A stretch of 64,000 nucleotides of DNA, taken from assembly GCF_029227915.1 (NCBI RefSeq), contig NC_079883.1:20152001-20216000 (forward strand), in the 5' to 3' direction. This DNA comes from Hydractinia symbiolongicarpus. Lineage: Eukaryota; Cnidaria; Hydrozoa; Anthoathecata; Hydractiniidae. Both the position numbers and the translations under genes were made by a program. The notes under the pieces were generated by a model. The model ran no database searches, was not told the origin of the DNA, and saw nothing but the letters and a program-made list of their open reading frames with translations. Shown one piece after another: positions 58,061 to 64,000 of this stretch; within the stretch, counting starts at the first letter, position 1, and each line of letters begins with the position of its first letter.

Positions 58061-58367
58061 CTGAATGAGAATCGGATGAAACACTGACAACCGTAGTAAC
58101 TCCGGGTGCCAAACGTGAGTTTGCCATGCTGGTGTTATGAGAGGATTTGTATTTGTTCTCTCTCTAATTTGTTCAGTACTCTTGAAATTATGAAATTGAT
58201 AGTGTTTTTTGTGACCATGTTTGTTGCATGGCATCTGTTGCCAAAACTGTGTGGGTCCGGGCGCCGCGCATAATAATGGGGCAGCTGATGAGAAAGGTGG
58301 AAAGGAAAAAGATCTCTAGGAAACCCAGCTTCATACAAACTTGGTTGAATACTTGTAACAGTTTCCA

Positions 58368-58894
58368 CTACGAGAAATCCTTGCTGTAACGAGATTGCCA
58401 ATCTGCTCTCATTTTAATTTCCCTGGAAGATGTTCGGCAGTAATCATAATCCCTTCCGATATCAAGTAGTTCCAAATTTCCTTGTTTATCCTGATTAAAT
58501 TTTGGTCTTTGGTACCCCCCCCTATTTTTAAAAGATAAGAAAGAGCTGTTGTATTGTCCAACTGGATATGGGTGCAAGATATTTGTTTGCTTTTCGTGAA
58601 AGCAAGAATAGCATTCTTCGCAGCAAGGAGTTCCAGAACATTTGAATAAAGCTGTTTCTCTTTTAGGGACCATCTGTTCAAAATACTAACTGAGCTGTTG
58701 GTTGTATCAGAAGCCTGCCATTGAAATTTTTTAGGTTTTCTATTCACCATTTTAATTCCATCAGGACTAATTTTCCTAGCACCGGCTGTCAATTGTTGTT
58801 GTTGAAGGTATCGAAATTGCAAACGTGCTGGCAATACTGCCTGGGTGGTGGAGGATAGCAAACCTATCAATTTTGTCAACTTTAAAATGGACAA
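58368..58894 (-). pseudogene. DIRS RNase H region
   Basis: WSLKEKQLYSNVLELLAAKN has the conserved Glu of the E-LLA block, IQLDNTTALSYLLKIGGG the DN.TA block, and EHLPGKLK the final H.PG block. This is the RNase H arrangement of DIRS and Ngaro elements. A following piece with FHLSHQLPHYYARRPDPHSF (58220-58320) is the usual bridge to the recombinase. Confidence 0.88.
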
Positions 58895-58967
58895 ATCTCT
58901 GTTGATAAATCTCTGTACATTAAGTTAAAACCTTCAACACTTTTTCTTATGTCAGGAACAAACTTAT

Positions 58968-59640
58968 TTAGGATATTTTCTGCACTGGTTCCATTTCTGA
59001 CGTTGATAGCAAATCCCAGATGCTAAAGGGAGAAGCAATTAATGTTTCTAGTGTCGATCTCCCAAAAAATAACATGTCATCCAAATAAGTCACTAGGCGT
59101 ATTTGTAACCGACGCAAAATTGCAATTAGCACTTTGAGTGATTTGGTAGAGGCATAGAAATTCGAATAGATTCCCTTTCCGATGAAAGCGAAGATATTTT
59201 CGAAAATCTTTGTGCAAAGGACCAGAAATATGCGTCTTTTAGATCTATTTTGCACATATAACCCCCCTCCTTCAGCATATCCTTTATTACATGCAAACCC
59301 TCCATTTTGCAGTGCTGATAGGAGATAAAATAATTTAGCGTTTAAAGATTTATCAGTGGTCGGTGGCCCCCATCCTTTTTCCAACCAAAAATAGATTGCT
59401 AATAAACTCTTTTGACAAGTGATCCACTACATGAATGCCTCCCTTTTCCACCATCTCCTGTATTTTTAATTCCACTAATTTGTCCTGCACTTTTGTAGCT
59501 TTTATCTTGTGAGGAATCAGATTTTGTACTGGTTCCTCTACAAAGGGAATTTTGTACCCTGTGACTATAGACAGAATCTCTGGGTCCTTGGTCAGTATCT
59601 CCCAAGATCAAAGAAAGTGAATTAATCTTCCTGCCAGTGG
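58968..59640 (-). pseudogene. DIRS reverse transcriptase region
   Basis: Blocks in order: PFVEEPVQNLIPHKI and LVELKIQEMVEKGGIHVVDH then LSKEFISNLF (59399-59560), HVIKDMLKEGGYMCKIDLKD (about 59220-59290), LRRLQIRLVTYLDDMLFFGR (about 59060-59120). YLDD carries two catalytic aspartates; the IDLKD block has the first. The pieces lie in different frames. Confidence 0.85.
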
Positions 59641-60285
59641 GATGTGTTTTGGTATTTCCTTTGACAAGAATAATCGTTATATTAGAGGATGTACATATTT
59701 TTTTTCCTCTAGTGTAATTTAAAATACTTTTTGGATTAGGTGGGACTGGTTTCCATTCTTAAAAAGAAAATGAAATTACCAGATGATAGTAGTAGTGTGT
59801 ATTTTTTTGTCAAAGACAGTTACAAGTTCGTTTATATATACAAGTTCGTATCGTTTAAAAGTAAATAGAAAATATATACATACATCAGCTAGTAAAATAA
59901 AGATCTTAAACCATACGAAAAAATTTAAAAGACTGACTGGAGCTTGCAGAAAGCAATTTTGCCTTATCACCAAGCCCCACCTTCCTTGGTTTTGATGGCT
60001 CCCAGCACTCCTCCACGGTTGCTTTCTCTGATCTACTGCTGCAGGGAGCCCAGGTCGAAAGGGCTTACGTATTGGTGTTTTATTCTTTTTACGCACTTCT
60101 CGGAATACGTCCAAAGTTTGTTTATTGTTTTTGGTGGTATCCAAAACATGCTCCTTGAACCAACTTGAACCAAACAATTCCTTGTAATGTTTCTGCAAGA
60201 GGTCTGAACTCGCATTTAACTTACCTTTTCCATCCGACTTTGATTGCAACGTAACATTTAAAATGTTCAGAAATAAACAACTTTG

Positions 60286-60895
60286 TTACTGGCTTGTCCA
60301 AGAAAAATTACCGTTTTTTTCAACTTGAATTAACAAATCTTCTGACGACACCTCAGTCGTGGTGGCTTCGCCTAGGTTGGCCTCTTTAAGAAGTGACCGA
60401 ACTCTGCTAAGTGGTCCAATAACATCACGTATTTTGGACTGGACAATCTCCATTTCCTTATCTCGGTCTGCTTCGTTTTTTCCCTCGAGAAGTTTAACCA
60501 ATCCAGTATCAACAGATTTAACTGAATCCAGATTAAGTGGTACGGGTTGCTCTTTTGAATGTTTTCCTTCAAATCTTCGTTCATTGCATAGTTCGCCATT
60601 TCCTCAGGTAGCTTGTACTGAAACTGTTTCTCCTCTGTAGTGATTCGGAAATGCTTCGCATGGGAAGAATTTGATCAGCTGCCGGAGGTCGGGTTTCGTT
60701 TCTTCTTACTCCTTTACTTTTTTTCTTAGATTTCTTTGATTTTTTTTTCTTTTTTCTCTTTTTAGATGATCTATGTCTAGGGCGTCCTCTGCCACTACTG
60801 GGTGAACTTGAAGAAGGAAGTGACCTTGATCTAAATCGATATGAGTTGGAACGTGATCTTGAGTCCTTCCGATCTCGCCTATGTAATAAGGCTTA
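60286..60895 (-). pseudogene. DIRS gag-like region with RS- and lysine-rich start
   Basis: From about 60860 leftward the minus strand reads DSRSRSNSYRFRSRSLPSSS, then GRGRPRHRSSKKRKKKKKSK, an RS-rich plus nuclear-localisation-like stretch. A frame change near 60650 leads to FQYKLPEEMANYAMNEDLKE, then IVQSKIRDVIGPLSRVRSLL in yet another frame (60286-60501). A further piece (60060-60249) has LLQKHYKELFGSSWFKE. Gag-like proteins of this order package the RNA; function here is inferred from position. Confidence 0.6.
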
Positions 60896-61317
60896 AGATC
60901 GTTGTTCTGGCTGAGCTACTTCCTTTTGTTGGGTAAAGCCTTTCCCCCCAGTTAACTGCCGAATTATCTGCCCTATTTTTGGTCCCAAAAGCAGTAAAAT
61001 ATAAGGAAAACCAATTTCAGGAACTGATTGCTAACGATCGGTAAGGTAATCGATGATAATAACAACAACAATATATATAGCAGCTCCTTTCTTCTTCGCG
61101 ATTAAAGCTAAAAGATTATGTTTGCTTGGAGTCCAGTATTGATGCACACGGTAAGGGTCGAGATACTGAGATCGACTGAGATTTTATGAAATAAAATAGG
61201 CCTTTTTATATTTTATTGTTTAAATTATATTTTTCAAAACGCAGTTTTTATGAGTTTTGAAATATTTAAGAATTTAAATTTGGATAATTTGAAGTCGAAA
61301 TACAAGAAATTGAAGAA

Positions 61318-61354
<37 letters not shown>

Positions 61355-61365
61355 GCCTGCCTGCC

Positions 61366-61400
<35 letters not shown>

Positions 61401-61401
61401 A
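61318..61401. repeat. (TGTC)n microsatellite with TGCC interruption
   Basis: About 20 TGTC units with a short TGCC block in the middle, followed by an inverted echo AGGCAGACAGA. Resembles the TGTC-rich Helitron starts, but no other element features are seen. Confidence 0.9.
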
Positions 61402-63225
61402 GGCTACAGGCAGACAGATGTACTGTTGCCAAAGTTATAATTACAGTAATACCCCTGTCCAGCTTTTTGAAATCCCTACAGGCATGGTTGTGTGAGGCAA
61501 AGTTTACCAAGTTTCTTTACTATCTTCTAATCTTTTGTACTTGCGAATTATTTGTTTTCTACACTTTTCCACTGTTAGGGAATATTTTATAACGTTTTTA
61601 GCTACGTATAAACAATACAGGTCGCCTCCGACGTTATATATTGATGCTACCTAATTTAGTTCTATTTATATAAATATTTAAAAAAAATAACATTCGTTTT
61701 TTTACAGAAAAGTTTAGTACAGCAAATAATTGTCAATAAACTTTTAAATTTTTGCTACCTCGCTATATACGGCCTTGTCATGCTCTCGCTTCTTCTCGAA
61801 CCTTAAAATTCAAAATTGCTGCATAATTTACGTCACATTGACCAAAGAATCATAGAATCCTCACGACGCTGATTGAATCATGTTTAGAGTCCGCTTGACA
61901 TGTTTAAGGTTAAATATTAATCAAAGATTGACGATTCAGAGCTAAACAAGAAAGCTGGGTGGCTTTAGAACTGGGGTACTACTGGTCAGCATTAAAAAAA
62001 TGTAATTTGGTAGAATTTTCTGTACGAGTTCTCCCAAATCCGAAAACTGCAGAGCATGCGCATTAGCTAAGCCTTCGTCAAAACTCTGCTTTCTGTTGTC
62101 GTTGTGTCGTAGAGAAATATTCCATGGATAGGCTATGGTCGTGCAGCCAAGGAATCATTGAGGAAAAACTTGGAGGAGCGACTTGAATTTGGAATTAAAA
62201 ATTTCCATATATAGAGTTATATTCCAGGTGTTTAATAAGTAATTTTTAACACAATGGGAAAATTCATAAAACTTTCGAGTATAAAAATTGCTGATAAATC
62301 CCTCAAACGTTAATTCAATAGAAGTGTAAAAAAATACTATATTTTGAACAGTGGAAATGAAAATAAAATGATGTATATGACTGTATGAAGGTCTTTTAAC
62401 ACGAGCATCAATTGTCGGGTATTGAACAAAAGAAAAAACGGAAATATCGCCTTTCGATTAGCTAAATAAACATACTGCACTAAAATTTGCAAGTTTTCAT
62501 ATAAAATTGGATAATATAATCAGCTATAAATCATGAATTTCTCTAAATTTGAAAATAATTGCAGTGCCATCAGGATTAGAGAATCTTTGGTTATTTCGAC
62601 TATGGGAATCCACTAAATAAACGAAACACCAATTAAAAAAAAAAAAGAAATTGTAAACCCTTTGACTATGAATAGATGCCATCATTGTTGTGTTGACACA
62701 AGTAAAGTTTTACAATCAAGTTTGGTTTGCAATCAGAGCCGCTGTGCAAAAATCAAAAATCGTTCTAAAGAAATGTTATGGTGATGTCTTGTGACTTCAC
62801 TTGTATTAACAAAGGAAGCTCTTGCTGAACTTGGCTGCATGGATGCTAGGCAGAATGCAATAGAAAATATTCTATCATTGGATAAAAAAGCAGAATTATT
62901 TGATTTACCTCAACACAAACAAACACACACACACAAAACAGCACAACAGCACATGATGTTTCAAAATGGCTGAGCTAAGAGAGCCACGAAAAAATCAAGA
63001 TCCACGATGTTGATATAGCCAGATCGACTGCTTGATACCTAGCTAGATAGCCACAAACTCGAACATAAAAATAAAAAGCTTTTATACCAAACTGATTAAA
63101 AACTTAAAAATAATAGCAATAATTTAGGCTCGCTAGCTAGCTAGCTAGACCTGGACTTAAGCATGTTCCCTCAAAATCTACGTTTGTAGCCAAAATCTTG
63201 AAATCGGTTTGTTTAAGCTTTCTAC
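61402..63225. other. no recognisable gene
   Basis: AT-rich; the 62791-62973 ORF contains an ACAC run and no domain. No further signal seen apart from the GCTAGCTAGC run at 63131-63147. Confidence 0.45.
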
Positions 63226-63441
63226 ATGGCTAGAAAGCGTGACAACATTTTTATCCTAACATGCAAAACATATAAAAAGTTCAATGCAAAGCTGTTAGAA
63301 AAGAAAAAGGTCAAGAAAAGACCTACAAACTTTCAAAATTACATTAGATCATCCACCAAGCACGCCGTCATGAGTGATAGCAAGTATGTTGAACACTTAA
63401 AAGATTGGGAAAAAACTTGCGAGCAGCGTCTCAAAACATAA
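63226..63441 (+). CDS. small basic ORF, unknown
   Basis: ATG at 63226 opens 71 codons, rich in Lys and Arg (AKLLEKKKVKKRPTNFQNYI), ending at TAA. It has no recognisable domain, signal or membrane segment. It could be an exon of a gene running off the window or a chance ORF; nearby splice signals are not decisive. Confidence 0.25.
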   Translation: MARKRDNIFILTCKTYKKFNAKLLEKKKVKKRPTNFQNYIRSSTKHAVMSDSKYVEHLKDWEKTCEQRLKT

Positions 63442-63638
63442 CGCAGCCTACACTAGAAACTGGGTACCCCAGTTAAAAAAAAACTTTGTTAGTTTTAATT
63501 TTGCATAATGCAGAATTATATGTTTTCGTTCAAAACCAAAAATTTGTTAAATACTGCAATTAATATGTCTTCTTCGAATGAGTCGAAATCAGAAGATTTT
63601 AACGTTGTAATTGGTTCCAGTTTGACTTAAAACGGATC

Positions 63639-63659
63639 GGGGGGGGGGGGGGGGGGGGT
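63639..63659. repeat. poly-G run
   Basis: Twenty-one consecutive G. Long G runs also occur at 7675-7687 and 7733-7749. Confidence 0.95.
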
Positions 63660-64000
63660 TTATTCAATTCATCGTTGGTAACATATCACAGTGACATCGA
63701 TGAAGAAATAGCAGACCTAAGGCTTAACCTGATTACTACATCGTGGTGTAAGTTTTTGCTGTCATAAACGAGAGTCAATATAGATAACCTACAAGGTGTT
63801 TACGTTTAAGCGGCATGTACGTTACCTTATATTTGCCTATGCTAATTATGAAGTTATTGTCAATCACGAAGATTTTAACCCGATTGCTTTGAGAAAATGA
63901 AGTCTATGGTTGCCTTTGGTTGGTATGTATGACAGAGAATTGACAGATCTTCCTCTAACATATATATTTGGAACATATGGCTATAATGCTTCCATTTCAA

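Larger units (their letters stand above)
57064..61205 (-). mobile_element. DIRS-type tyrosine-recombinase retrotransposon
   Basis: The ends are inverted repeats: right end GGAGTCCAGTATTGATGCAC then ACGGTAAGGGT (about 61125-61160) matches the reverse of the left end (GGGGTCCAGTATGATACACG then CGGTAAGGGT, about 57150-57112), and both carry GAGATTTTATGAA. Between them, on the minus strand, lie gag-like, reverse transcriptase, RNase H and tyrosine recombinase regions in DIRS order. Integration by recombinase rather than DDE integrase fits the lack of LTRs. Several frameshifts and stops make the copy inactive. Confidence 0.88.

Noticed and set aside
61274-61592. ORFs on both strands over the TGTC tract
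   Set aside because: Pure microsatellite translation (Cys-Leu-Ser-Val or Thr-Asp-Arg-Gln repeats).

Overview
The window looks like a piece of an AT-rich invertebrate animal genome, most likely a cnidarian (hydrozoan or anthozoan). Genes are split by GT-AG introns, one host gene matches a metazoan RNA-ligase-complex protein exon by exon, and the space between is packed with cnidarian-style mobile DNA (pogo/Tigger, PIF/Harbinger, Helitron, Penelope-like, BEL/Pao, DIRS and non-LTR elements). Nothing suggests bacterial, phage or plasmid DNA. The taxonomic guess is inference from gene style; no species is claimed.

Host genes. (1) RTRAF (C14orf166/hCLE), plus strand, 274-5448, seven recognisable exons whose summed length is exactly 220 codons with stop. 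(2) A transmembrane single-C2-domain, synaptotagmin-like protein whose last exon is 32862-33805; its first exon may lie at 27801-27845. (3) A type II membrane protein of an uncharacterised animal family with an Asn-Asp-Asp motif, plus strand, about 38605-56546, with introns of 5 and 11 kb full of transposons; probably a Golgi enzyme. Two further broken multi-copy families of unknown function lie on the minus strand (10130-10493 and 50592-52695).

Mobile DNA, left to right: a 63-bp satellite in an RTRAF intron (2094-2408); BEL/Pao pol remnant (5628-7370, minus); small inverted-repeat element (7660-7911); non-LTR LINE remnant (10630-12130); 1.2-kb TIR element (13887-15117); a well preserved pogo-family transposon (15173-17993); LINE remnant (21520-22520, minus); PIF/Harbinger remnant (22772-23533); a 2.8-kb Helitron-like element (23601-26437) abutting other Helitron ends; several MITEs (30685-31106, 31447-31855, 38824-39010, 40872-41609, 45052-45291, 51893-52002); two Penelope-like remnants, one folded back on itself (34667-35205) and one on plus (36975-37440); Tigger remnants (45746-46791, 49521-50075); a Helitron replicase N-terminal pseudogene (48080-49220); and a largely complete but frameshifted DIRS element with tyrosine recombinase (about 57064-61205, minus).

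The most striking unit is the pogo element at 15173-17993. It is flanked by TA duplications and has ends packed with a repeated 12-bp site. Besides an intact DDE transposase (plus strand) it carries a divergently transcribed intact ORF for a HIRAN-like protein with a long charged insert in the middle of the domain. The two genes share a 176-bp gap that must hold both promoters. A DNA-end-binding type of accessory protein travelling with a pogo transposase is my best candidate for an undescribed system here.
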